Both the position numbers and the translations under genes were made by a program. Shown piece by piece: positions 11,692-19,610 of a stretch of DNA of 64,000 nt. The notes beneath the pieces were generated by a model. The model saw nothing but the letters and a program-made list of their open reading frames with translations. It did no database searches and was not told the DNA's origin. Origin of the DNA: Strongyloides papillosus (taxonomy: Eukaryota > Nematoda > Chromadorea > Rhabditida > Strongyloididae); NCBI GenBank assembly GCA_005656395.1, contig SRSI01000019.1, positions 248,001 through 312,000 of the forward strand. Direction: 5' to 3'. The stretch's first letter is position 1. Each line of letters opens with the position of its first letter.

Positions 11692-12424
11692 CTATTCCGG
11701 ATGTTTGAGGCAATCTTGAGGGTGCTCATTATAAGCAGGGAGTGGGACAGCATCACAACATTCTTGCATTAGAGCTCGAAGTATCTGAGCAAACATGGGA
11801 ATCTGGAGAGGTACTTGCGTTTGCAAAGGATAATAACTTCCAGCGACTGGAGGAGGAAAAACTGTTGTAGGTTGTTGGAAACCATCAACAAGAGCTGTTG
11901 GCTGTTGGAAAACATCTCCAGAATTCATTGGTTAGACAGACCCTTTTCCAGGAAACATCAATTGTTGAGGACCATCACGTTGTCCTGACTCAAGATCTTC
12001 AGAAGTTGTGTTGTTAACAGCGACGGCTCTCTCTTGAGTTGCTTAAGACTTGGCCATGAACTTCTTTTGAAAGAAATAATTGAGGCCGACACAAACGAGA
12101 TCTGAAAGAAAAAGAATAATGCAAAATAGTCTATGAAACTTACGTGTAAGGTGGAGGAGAACCATTACAACAAAGAAAACAATTAAATAGCTGGTAATGA
12201 AGCGGACTTCAATGGATAACTGGCCACTCATTGCTTCGGAAACACGAATCACTAGTGATTAGCAGAATATATATATTAATTAAAATGGTGCAAGTAAAAA
12301 ATGAAAATTTACCACCAAAAGTATAGATAAAATTCCAATTAAGGTATTCGTGACGAGATTGCCAATGCCAATGATATTGTCGGGGACGCCAAATAACCTT
12401 AGGAAAGGAAGACGTAACGACCAT
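11692..12424 (-). pseudogene. Antisense spliced gene in retroelement copy 1: TM segment plus Pro/Gln-rich tail
   Basis: The gene runs opposite to the element. A three-exon model fits GT-AG rules and keeps frame: exon 12424-12313, intron 12312-12234, exon 12233-12144 carrying MSGQLSIEVRFITSY and a hydrophobic segment (SYLIVFFVVMVLLHL), intron 12143-12102, then an exon with NYFFQKKFMAKS and a stop. Beyond two stops the frame reopens at 11928-11692 as a Pro/Gln-rich tail (VFPPPVAGSYYPLQTQVPL). Copy 2 has a similar gene at 13330-13808 in the same relative place and antisense orientation, with an intron at the same place after the hydrophobic segment. The product is probably a small membrane protein. 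This copy appears broken, and the function is unknown. Confidence 0.5.
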
Positions 12425-12622
12425 AGATCATCACAAAACATCAAGTGGGAACACCCACCAGGGTATAAAATAAATAGTCTAATATCACATACTTCACTTC
12501 TTATTATTTATGTATCTTTTATAACACCTTCTATATTGTATAGTTGTAATGTAATAAAAGGTTTATGATAAACATCTTTATTGTATCTTAGTTTCATTAA
12601 AGTAACTACCAACCGCTACAAC
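12411..12622 (+). repeat. 3' LTR of retroelement copy 1
   Basis: It begins GACGTAACGACC, contains a TATA-like GTATAAAA (12463-12470) and AATAAA (12552-12557), and ends in ACCGCTACAACG. The same end motif in inverse orientation opens the blocks at 12963 and 22899, which marks them as LTRs of related elements. The first 14 bp hold the proposed antisense ATG. Boundaries are judged from the shared ends only. Confidence 0.6.
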
Positions 12623-12962
12623 GGCTTCAGAACAGTCAAATACACCAAAGCTACTCAGAAAGAGTTTGAAAAAGAAGGTGATGAATTCCTGAAATCTGTA
12701 GAGGACTATTCCAGAGAACTTCACGAGGATCTAACTGAACAAATAAAGCAAGAAGAGAACGATGGAAAACCCGAGGAAATATCTATTAAAAAGGAAAGCC
12801 ACTAATTTTTGAACAAAAACTTTATACTCTTTTTGATTTATCAATATATCACAATAACCCTCTTTCTTATAACATTATTTAATTTTTTTTTAACATCATT
12901 CAATTTCTCTCCTTAAACATCATTTACTAGTAGCATTAATTCATCGACCCATGTCTTTATTC
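12623..12962 (+). pseudogene. Second ORF3 fragment (plus strand) with its 3' flank
   Basis: An open frame ending at 12805 contains TQKEFEKEGDEFLKSVEDY, about 80% identical by eye to the end of the copy 1 ORF3, followed by the same kind of C/T-rich 3' flank. It is the 3' end of another plus-strand element, now trapped between two LTRs. Nothing 5' of it survives here. Confidence 0.6.
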
Positions 12963-13146
12963 CGTTGTAGCGGTAATATTTTTGTTCAATAAAAACACAC
13001 AAAATATAAAAAAAAATTTATTATCAATTACCTAAAACATTACAAAAATCCTAACTAACTTATTACAAAATAAAAAGGGGTATTTGTATGAAATTTCTGC
13101 GGGCGTGTCTGGATTATTTTCTTCTTGAGATTCCTTTCATCACGTC
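12963..13146 (-). repeat. 3' LTR of retroelement copy 2
   Basis: On the plus strand it opens with CGTTGTAGCGG, the reverse of the copy 1 LTR end, and closes at CACGTC. It shares GGGCGTGTC-GATTATTTT and the terminal motif with the block at 22899-23090, but the two differ considerably. They are therefore not a young identical pair, and copy 2 may have exchanged or lost one LTR. Confidence 0.55.
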
Positions 13147-13329
13147 TCCCTTCCTGGACTTTGATGTCCGCGCCAAAGTAAGCTTTTCCTGAAACATTTT
13201 TCTTTGTTTCCTGTTGTTGGGAATAAGTCCTTGTAGTATGGAGAATAATTTTATTTCAAAATTTCTTGATTTTAATTTTCTATCTTTTATTATAATTATG
13301 ATAATATTTATCCTGTTTCTTTTCAGATT

Positions 13330-13808
13330 ATGGTTCAACAACTTGCTCCACAGTTTGCTGCTGACCTCTCAGCTATTCTTGTATACTTGATTGCCTTTTT
13401 CATCACCAACCTTTTGATAAATCTCTCCAGTAAGTTTAATATCATGAATTTCATAATATCTAACTAACTGTCATTTTAGATGTTGCTCTTTAGGCTCTCA
13501 ACTTATACTTCCAGCACAAGTTTGCTGGAAATGGCAATAATGGTGGTGATGATGATGCTGGTGCTGCTAATGCCTCTAGAGTTGCTACTGATGCCGTTTC
13601 TGTCGGTCATACGGCTACTGCTAGTGTAGCTGGATATGGATATGTCAACCGCTCATCTGGAGTTCCTGTTCCACCACCACATGGTTATTTTCCGGTTGGT
13701 GCAGAAGTTCCTTCCCAATATCCAGTCTTATCTCCAAGATACCCAGCTTCTGTCGTCCCATCCTATGAACAGTCACTTAAAGACGACGTCACCTGTTTAC
13801 CTGCTTAA
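13330..13808 (+). pseudogene. Antisense spliced gene in retroelement copy 2: TM segment plus Pro-rich tail
   Basis: The start MVQQLAPQFAADLSA is followed by a strong hydrophobic segment (ILVYLIAFFITNLLINL). A 50 bp intron (13430-13479, GTAAGT to TTTTAG) follows, and then a Gly/Asp/Ala stretch and a Pro-rich tail (VPVPPPHGYFPVGAEVP) ending at 13808. An in-frame TAG at 13491 interrupts the second exon. A 5' exon at about 13141-13177 joining by the intron that ends at 13326 would keep frame. Copy 1 has the same layout at 11692-12424. The element's own ORF at 19140-19589 has a similar plan, an N-terminal TM and a Pro-rich tail ending PVPYAPYYP, so a common origin is possible but unproven. Confidence 0.5.
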
Positions 13809-14445
13809 GTTTGTACTTTTACTTCTACCATGCATTTTATATGTACATAATGTTTTCTTTCTTTCTTTTAATTGATTTCATACTTGAATTTTTGTTTGTA
13901 CATATTATCTTTACTATTATTTGGCATAGTGTCAATAAAACTGTTGTTGGTTGTTTTGCATTGGAGAGGGAGTTGCCCTTGCTGTTTTTGTAGTATGGTG
14001 TTGTTTTTGTTGTTGAGGTATTATAAGTGGTTATGATTAATAATAACAGTACAATCGATGATTTTACATAAAGAGATGGGGACTTCATCGATAGCGGATA
14101 AGAAAAAGGGGATTGATGTTTTAATTTTTGTTTATGAATAATAATGATAATGATGAAAAGGGAGTATTGATGTTTATAAGAATAATGTAAGATTTAAAGG
14201 TGGTAATTACTTTATGGAGTTTTAGAACAAATGAAATAATAATAATAAACAATGAAGTTTTAAATGATTAGGGGCGATGTGGATGACAATGTATTAAGGA
14301 TGTTACTGATAATAATATTAATAAAATGATGTTTAGCTAGATTTTAAGGAAGAGAAATTTAATGTTATAGGATTTTAACTGTTACAAAGTATAATTATTA
14401 AAGAAATTAATGGGGGTAATAAATCTTTTTGTTTTAGACTTATTT
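13809..14445 (-). other. 3' non-coding region of retroelement copy 2
   Basis: No gene is seen. The part from about 14095 to 14400 is repeated in copy 3 at 23091-23330 (AAAGGTGGTAATT, ATGATTAGGGG-like and TAATGTTTAGCT-like blocks). In copy 3 it abuts the LTR directly, because the antisense gene is absent there. Confidence 0.55.
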
Positions 14446-15249
14446 TTAGTTTTCCTCTTCGTGAGTGTCACTTGATTCGCATTTTTCCATAGCTCGTACT
14501 GAGTCTGTTTCTGAAAGATTATCCTTGTCGTTGTTTTCTTCTGTTGGAGTCTTCCATTGGTATTGCTCAGTTGCTTTAAAGATCCGCTCCAGTACTTCCT
14601 TAATTTCCTCAGGGTTGCGTTCTCGATAGATACTAATGTAGTTTGGATCTAGCCATATGCCATCCTCATAATCAAGTTCTGGTGGTGCTATTCTTGGGCC
14701 ATCGGCTGTTTCATCGGCATAGGTTGAGTTAGACATGTATAAGGCTCTTCCTGTTCTTTTCATGATTAGGAAGTAAAGTTTACAGCATTTTCTCTCGATA
14801 AAACAATCGAATGATCCTTGAGCTATTCTTTCAAACTCTTGAGGTGTCATGTATGGAGATATTTTATAAAAGAAGTACTTTCTGAGTTCTTTGATAGTGT
14901 TAATTTTATCTGCCCATGCATAGGGAGTGACTCCATAGATGAGTTGTGCTAATCGATCCCATACGACTTCCCTGTTGATACCTCCGAAGTGAGCAGAAAT
15001 GTTGTGAAGGTCCGATACATTATTTGCTTCCAATACTAAGGTTTTATTAAAGTCGGTATTGACAACTTTTAGATTTCTTAATTCTTCTAAGTCCTCCATC
15101 GTAATTTCTGTTCTTTCTTTCCATAACTGGAGTCTTCTTACTTCTCTTGGATCGATTTTCTCACCTTGTTCTTGAACGTATTCCTCCAACTTTTCTTTTG
15201 ACCAAAGAGTTCTTTCGTACGGCTTTTCAATTTTGTATATTCTTTCCAT
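14446..15249 (-). CDS. ORF3 of retroelement copy 2, unknown 267 aa protein
   Basis: This intact ORF begins MERIYKIEKPYERTLWSKE, about 240 bp after the integrase stop. It is predicted soluble, with charged N- and C-terminal parts and a central segment, REVVWDRLAQLIYGVTPYAW. The C-terminus is acidic (DTHEEEN). Copy 3 carries a homolog of almost the same length (23335-24132), which supports real coding. No signal peptide, TM segment or known domain was recognised. The place between integrase and the 3' LTR is where LTR elements often carry an env or accessory gene, but nothing here looks like a membrane glycoprotein. Confidence 0.7.
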   Translation of the reverse strand: MERIYKIEKPYERTLWSKEKLEEYVQEQGEKIDPREVRRLQLWKERTEITMEDLEELRNLKVVNTDFNKTLVLEANNVSDLHNISAHFGGINREVVWDRLAQLIYGVTPYAWADKINTIKELRKYFFYKISPYMTPQEFERIAQGSFDCFIERKCCKLYFLIMKRTGRALYMSNSTYADETADGPRIAPPELDYEDGIWLDPNYISIYRERNPEEIKEVLERIFKATEQYQWKTPTEENNDKDNLSETDSVRAMEKCESSDTHEEEN

Positions 15250-15486
15250 GTTAGTTAAATTGAGTTGTAGTAATGTATAGATTGTAAAAATGATGGAAAA
15301 ATTTGTTTTTCATGTCTTATAAGGTGTTTTTAGCGATCGATTCCCATTAATTACCTTTTCCATTGTTAATTTATTTTGATTAAATTGTTATTAGTGCCTT
15401 ATGACAGTTATTGGTTGTTATTATAACATTCAAATTTCTTTATTTAAACGACATTTTCTCCTTCTTCCCCCCTCTTAATTGTTTAC
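15250..15486 (-). other. Spacer between integrase and ORF3 in copy 2
   Basis: About 240 bp of non-coding sequence, conserved in outline with copy 3 (24133-24378: ATTAGTG/ATTTTATGACA and CTTATTTAAACGAC blocks). ORF3 is thus probably expressed separately, for instance from a spliced RNA. No splice sites were proven. Confidence 0.4.
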
Positions 15487-16983
15487 TCATTCATCTCCTG
15501 ATGAATGTTTATATAATTTTAATTGTTTGACATGCGCAATTTTATACAATCTGTTATTTTCGTTACCCTTGTGACTTAATCTGCCACTTCTTAGTATTTT
15601 TGTTAACTTACAATTTCCGGTATTAATATCTATTGACGTAATTAAATAAGGTCCATCATACTTTTCTGTTGTTTTCCCTTTATTTCCAACGGCATTTAGT
15701 ACTCTTTTTAGGACAATGTTTCCTTCTTTGAAGAGATTAGGTTTATTAACTATCTTTTTCTCCTGATTTTTATTCAATGTATCTAATACTTCAGCAATTA
15801 ATGTTTCGTGACTGACTTGTTGTTCAGTGTCATCCAGATGATTTAATAAGCCTAGATTCCTTTCGATTGTAAGTTTCTTTCGTCCAAAAATAACTTCATA
15901 GGGAACTGCCTTTGTGACTGTATGTACTTGATTATTATAAGTATGGGTGATAACCGGAGATATTATATCCCAGTTGTCATCGGCCTCATAACATGCTAAT
16001 GTTTCATTGATTGTGCGGTTGTATCGTTCTACTTCACCATTTGAATCGTGATTATATGCTACCGATTTCATTAGCTGTATTCCAGAATTGCACATAAAGT
16101 CCGCAAATTCTTTACTTGAAAAGTATAACGCGTTATCCAACCTTATAGCTTCAGGGTATCCGAATATAGTAAATACGCTAATTAAAAGAGTATCTATTAT
16201 AGTTTCTGATTTAACATTCTTAATAGGGATAGCAATAGCATATTTCGAGAAATCATCTGTAATCACAATTAAATATTCATTCTTTCTTTTAGTAGTCTTT
16301 AATCGTCCCCTGATATCCATATTAAGTCTGATCCATGGGGCTTTAGGTGGGTCCCATGTACCTTCCCAATTGCATGTTGTATTAAGACTGAATTTCACTC
16401 TTTGACACTTGCCACAATTGATATTGATCTTCATGTTTTCCCACCAGTAGTGCTTTTTAATTAAATGCATTATTCTTTTGTTTCCAAAGTGGGCACCTAG
16501 GTATAGATTGGAGTGGTATTCGTTTATTAACTTGTTTCTCGCATTTTCGGAAATATAGATTTTCTCCCTTCCTAAGATCTTGATATACCCTATTTTATCT
16601 AGGATATTAATCTGATCCCTATATTTCTTTTGCAATTTCTCTATTTCTTGATCAGTTAGTTTGAACCATTCTAATCTAATGCTGGATGGTGCTCTCCAAT
16701 CTTTATCTTGTAGGTCTTTTCTAAGCACTACGGCTGTCAGATGTGGAGTTTCAAGGGTATCTCCTGGATTTCTTGATAACAGATCTGCTATAACATTGGC
16801 TTTGCCTTCCTTATAAAATATGTTTAGGTTGTAAGCCATTAACGTTAATTGATAACGTCTTAATTTGGTTTGATTTTCCTTTGCAGATTTAATGGCCAAT
16901 AGGGCTCTTTGATCAGTGAAGACGTCAGTTGTTTTTCCCTCAATATAGTACCTAAACGATTTGATAGAGAATACTAAAGCCAA
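15487..16983 (-). CDS. RNase H end plus integrase of retroelement copy 2 (498 aa open part)
   Basis: The frame continues the RT ORF after one TAG codon (17005-17007). The N-terminal part is the end of RNase H (EALALVFSIKSFRYY, then VFTDQRALLAI). The integrase zinc-binding region follows (H-x-H near HLIKKHYWW, C-x2-C in NCGKCQRVK). The catalytic core has VITDDFSKY (Asp), RLDNALYFS (Asp) and NGEVERYNR (Glu), all three acidic residues present. The C-terminal module is FKEGNIVLKRVLNAVG and KYDGPYLI. It ends at KHSSGDE. The enzyme would insert the element's cDNA into the genome. The TAG replaces a Tyr of the usual RYxIVEKEAL motif, a single-base nonsense change. Confidence 0.9.
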   Translation of the reverse strand: MALVFSIKSFRYYIEGKTTDVFTDQRALLAIKSAKENQTKLRRYQLTLMAYNLNIFYKEGKANVIADLLSRNPGDTLETPHLTAVVLRKDLQDKDWRAPSSIRLEWFKLTDQEIEKLQKKYRDQINILDKIGYIKILGREKIYISENARNKLINEYHSNLYLGAHFGNKRIMHLIKKHYWWENMKININCGKCQRVKFSLNTTCNWEGTWDPPKAPWIRLNMDIRGRLKTTKRKNEYLIVITDDFSKYAIAIPIKNVKSETIIDTLLISVFTIFGYPEAIRLDNALYFSSKEFADFMCNSGIQLMKSVAYNHDSNGEVERYNRTINETLACYEADDNWDIISPVITHTYNNQVHTVTKAVPYEVIFGRKKLTIERNLGLLNHLDDTEQQVSHETLIAEVLDTLNKNQEKKIVNKPNLFKEGNIVLKRVLNAVGNKGKTTEKYDGPYLITSIDINTGNCKLTKILRSGRLSHKGNENNRLYKIAHVKQLKLYKHSSGDE

Positions 16984-17004
16984 AGCTTCTTTCTCGACTA
17001 TTTG

Positions 17005-18441
17005 CTATCTCTTTTCTACACTATTCAATGTTCGACTAGCGCAAGCTATTATTCTAAGTCTCTTGTCATTCTTGTCTTCTTGTAGTAGAACTCTTCCAAT
17101 GGCGTACTCAGACGCATCTGTATGTATTACAAAGTCTCGGCTTAAGTCAGGGGGTGCAAGTATGGGGGCCTCCTTTAACTTTGTTTTCAGTAATTGAAAT
17201 GCAATTTCTTGTTCTTCGGTCCAATTAAATTCTTCCTTCTCTCCTAACAATTTAGTTAAAGGAGCAGCTATCTTTGCATAGTTGAGTATAAATCTCCTAA
17301 AGTAGTTTGCAGCCCCTAAGAATGTTCTTAGATCTTTCTTATTCTTGGGCGCGATCATTTTGTCAATTACTTCTATTTTCTTAGAATTGATTTCAATACC
17401 ATTTTGTGATACGATGTGGCCAAGAAATTCTGTTCTTTTCTGCCAGAAATTACACTTTCTCAGTTTCGCTCTCATTCCAATTTCTTGTAGCTTCTTGAGT
17501 ACTTGTTCAATATCTTGCTTGTGAGTTTCTTCCTTTCCTAAAATAATGATATCATCCATATACACGACTACTGAATCTCTCATATTTCCAAAGCTATTTT
17601 CCATTACGCGTTGAAAAGTAGAAGGGCTTCCAGATAGGCCCATGGGCGTCACATTATATTGATAAAGTCCTTTGGGTGTTATGAATGCTGTAATCTCCTT
17701 TGACTTCCTTTCTATTGGAATTTGAAAGAATCCTGAGGCTAGATCGATAGTAGTATAGACTTCTTTTCCAGCTACTTTTTCTAATATATCTTCAATTAAT
17801 GGTAGTACGGATGTTTCCTCTTTAGTGACTAAGTTCACTTCGCGATAGTCAACTACCTTTCTCCATTCTCCAGATTTCTTCTTGACCATAAGGACTGGTG
17901 ATGCCCACGGTGATCGTGACTTCTCTATTTGGCCTTCTTTTAGCATATTGTCCACGATATCCATCATTGCTTTTTCTTGTTCTGGCCTGTACTTTCGCAA
18001 TGGTTTTCTAACTACTTTGGTACCTTCTTTAAGATTGATTTCATGTTTGATTTCTCCTGTGTATCTGCCTGGATCGTGTATATATTTATAGAAAACTTCT
18101 TTGTATTTGAGAATGAGAGGTTTCAATTGATTTGGTATTTCCACAATATTAAGTAATTCTTTATCACTTAATGGTTTAGTTCTTTTCTCATCGGGTAGGT
18201 CTTCTTCCCAATTGGCTTCGGGAGCGATATACTCATCTTGTGCATTGATAACTTCGTCGGGTTTTAGTATAGTAGCTAAACATATGGGGGTATTTTTAAG
18301 AATAGTAAAGGGTCTAGTTCCGAAATTCCATAAGTGGATAGATGTAATATTATTTTTAATGTTGTTAACACCCTTGATTGGAACAATCTCAGGTGGTAGT
18401 GATGTTTGTTTGTTTTTAGTGATGTATAGGAGATCTTCCAT
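17005..18441 (-). CDS. Reverse transcriptase and RNase H of retroelement copy 2 (478 aa open part)
   Basis: This is a Ty3/gypsy-type RT. Landmarks in order are KSRSPWASPVLMVKKKSGEW, VDYREVN, YTTIDLASGFFQIPI (first catalytic Asp), the LSGSPSTFQRVM palm motif, VVYMDDIIIL (catalytic YMDD), FLGHIVSQNGI, and an RNase H start, FVIHTDASEYAIG. The listed start is the first ATG, but the frame is open upstream to about 18503 and is probably entered by -1 frameshifting at 18465-18471. It ends at a TAG (17005-17007) in the middle of RNase H, continuing in the same frame as the integrase ORF. The protein appears intact apart from that. Confidence 0.92.
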   Translation of the reverse strand: MEDLLYITKNKQTSLPPEIVPIKGVNNIKNNITSIHLWNFGTRPFTILKNTPICLATILKPDEVINAQDEYIAPEANWEEDLPDEKRTKPLSDKELLNIVEIPNQLKPLILKYKEVFYKYIHDPGRYTGEIKHEINLKEGTKVVRKPLRKYRPEQEKAMMDIVDNMLKEGQIEKSRSPWASPVLMVKKKSGEWRKVVDYREVNLVTKEETSVLPLIEDILEKVAGKEVYTTIDLASGFFQIPIERKSKEITAFITPKGLYQYNVTPMGLSGSPSTFQRVMENSFGNMRDSVVVYMDDIIILGKEETHKQDIEQVLKKLQEIGMRAKLRKCNFWQKRTEFLGHIVSQNGIEINSKKIEVIDKMIAPKNKKDLRTFLGAANYFRRFILNYAKIAAPLTKLLGEKEEFNWTEEQEIAFQLLKTKLKEAPILAPPDLSRDFVIHTDASEYAIGRVLLQEDKNDKRLRIIACASRTLNSVEKR

Positions 18442-18471
18442 TAAAGGTGACCTCCCTTTTAATGAAAATTT
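18439..18471 (-). promoter_or_regulatory. Candidate -1 ribosomal frameshift site between protease and RT
   Basis: On the minus strand, protease-frame codons read GTA AAT TTT CAT TAA. The heptamer AAATTTT (18471-18465) fits the X XXY YYZ rule, and slipping back by one enters exactly the RT frame (TCA TTA AAA). Two bases downstream, TTAAAAGG and CCTTTAA can pair around a 7-base loop. The protease-frame stop at 18522 lies before it and would need to be read through or be a recent mutation. Confidence 0.6.
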
Positions 18472-18521
18472 ACTCCTGCTCCAGGTGGAAGAGTGACATT
18501 TTCAGTTGCTAGCATTACTTG

Positions 18522-19139
18522 TCAAAGCCTTTCATTTGGGAAGTGTACTTCCGGGTATTTAAGTCTTCCGAGTTGTACAGTTCTTCTGTCGTAATTGTGT
18601 ATGAATATTCCCATTCTTGATAAGAAGGATCTTCCCAAGAGTACATCTACTGCCAACTCTGGAACTATGTAGAATTTTTTCATTCTTTGAACGTGAGCTG
18701 CTAATCCAACTCTTAGAAATGCTGATCCTGTAGTTTTCATCTCTGAATTAGCGCTAGCAATTGGTATACGATCATTAGTATTTATTTTATGATGGCACTC
18801 TTTCATCTTTTTCCAAAATTCCTTGCTCATCAACGAAACATCACTTCCATCATCAACTAAAGCAAAGGTTGGGCATCCTTCTATTTTCACATAGATTATT
18901 GGAACATTTCTTCCTCTCGTGTAGGGCCTTGATCTCACCATATATGAACTTCTTTCCTTATAGAATAACTCCAACATTTTCCTCTCCTCTTCTCCAAGCG
19001 GTAATTCTTGTTCATTATATAATTCTCGAGGGTCATCTGCTTTTGTCATACCTGCAGTTGTACTGAATTGATTGAACAGAGCATATTGAGTTGTTGGCTG
19101 GTTTTGCATCATTTGGGGAAGAGGTTGTCCATACATCAT
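18522..19139 (-). CDS. Aspartic protease ORF of retroelement copy 2 (205 aa)
   Basis: It starts MMYGQPLPQMMQ directly after a TAA of the preceding ORF in the same frame. The protease core shows PIIYVKIEGCPTFALVDDGSDVSLMS and, later, DVLLGRSFLSRMGIFIHN, the flap/second-strand and ILG-like parts of a retropepsin. The active-site triplet reads D-D-G where the family usually has D-S/T-G, so activity is uncertain. It ends at TGA (18522-18524), after which the same frame stays open to the frameshift site. The protein would cut the element's polyprotein. Confidence 0.8.
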   Translation of the reverse strand: MMYGQPLPQMMQNQPTTQYALFNQFSTTAGMTKADDPRELYNEQELPLGEEERKMLELFYKERSSYMVRSRPYTRGRNVPIIYVKIEGCPTFALVDDGSDVSLMSKEFWKKMKECHHKINTNDRIPIASANSEMKTTGSAFLRVGLAAHVQRMKKFYIVPELAVDVLLGRSFLSRMGIFIHNYDRRTVQLGRLKYPEVHFPNERL

Positions 19140-19589
19140 TTATGGGTAATATGGAGCATAAGGAACTGGTTGAGTTGGAAAAATATATGAAGCAGGTCTT
19201 AAAGATTGATTTGGTTGTACATATGGGTCCTGCTGTATAGGTGGGATTTGTGGCTTATTGGAAGTTGGTTGTACAGACTGTTGGACGAGTGTGCTATCTC
19301 TTGAAGATTGATTAGATCGGGAAATTGCAGGAAGATTTTGATTGTTTATGACATTCGGAGTTGATGGTAGTAATGGGTGTCTGATTTCCTGCATTTCAAT
19401 GTCTTGATTACCACGCAATATCGGTTTGCTTATCCTTGACTTTCCTTCATTTGCATTGGGCGACTGATTTTCAACTCTTCTTCTGCGTCTTCCTAAGATA
19501 GTGCTGAGCATATTGTTAACAATGTCTCTTTTATAATAAGTTCCTAAGAAAACGGAGATGCAAACAACAAATACTCCAATGGATTCCAT
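19140..19589 (-). CDS. TM plus proline-rich ORF between Gag and protease (149 aa)
   Basis: The ORF lies in the same frame as Gag and protease, separated from Gag by a TAA and 7 codons and from protease by a TAA followed at once by ATGATG. Near its start is a transmembrane-like segment (GVFVVCISVFLGTYY, residues about 5-19), then a basic stretch with five arginines, then a long Gln/Pro/Ser-rich tail ending PVPYAPYYP. If the upstream stop is read through or is a recent mutation, this would supply a membrane anchor and cytoplasmic tail to the ectodomain-like end of the Gag ORF. Alternatively it may be a linker with late-domain-like proline motifs. Confidence 0.6.
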   Translation of the reverse strand: MESIGVFVVCISVFLGTYYKRDIVNNMLSTILGRRRRRVENQSPNANEGKSRISKPILRGNQDIEMQEIRHPLLPSTPNVINNQNLPAISRSNQSSRDSTLVQQSVQPTSNKPQIPPIQQDPYVQPNQSLRPASYIFPTQPVPYAPYYP

Positions 19590-19610
19590 ATTCTCTACAA
19601 TCTTGTGAGC

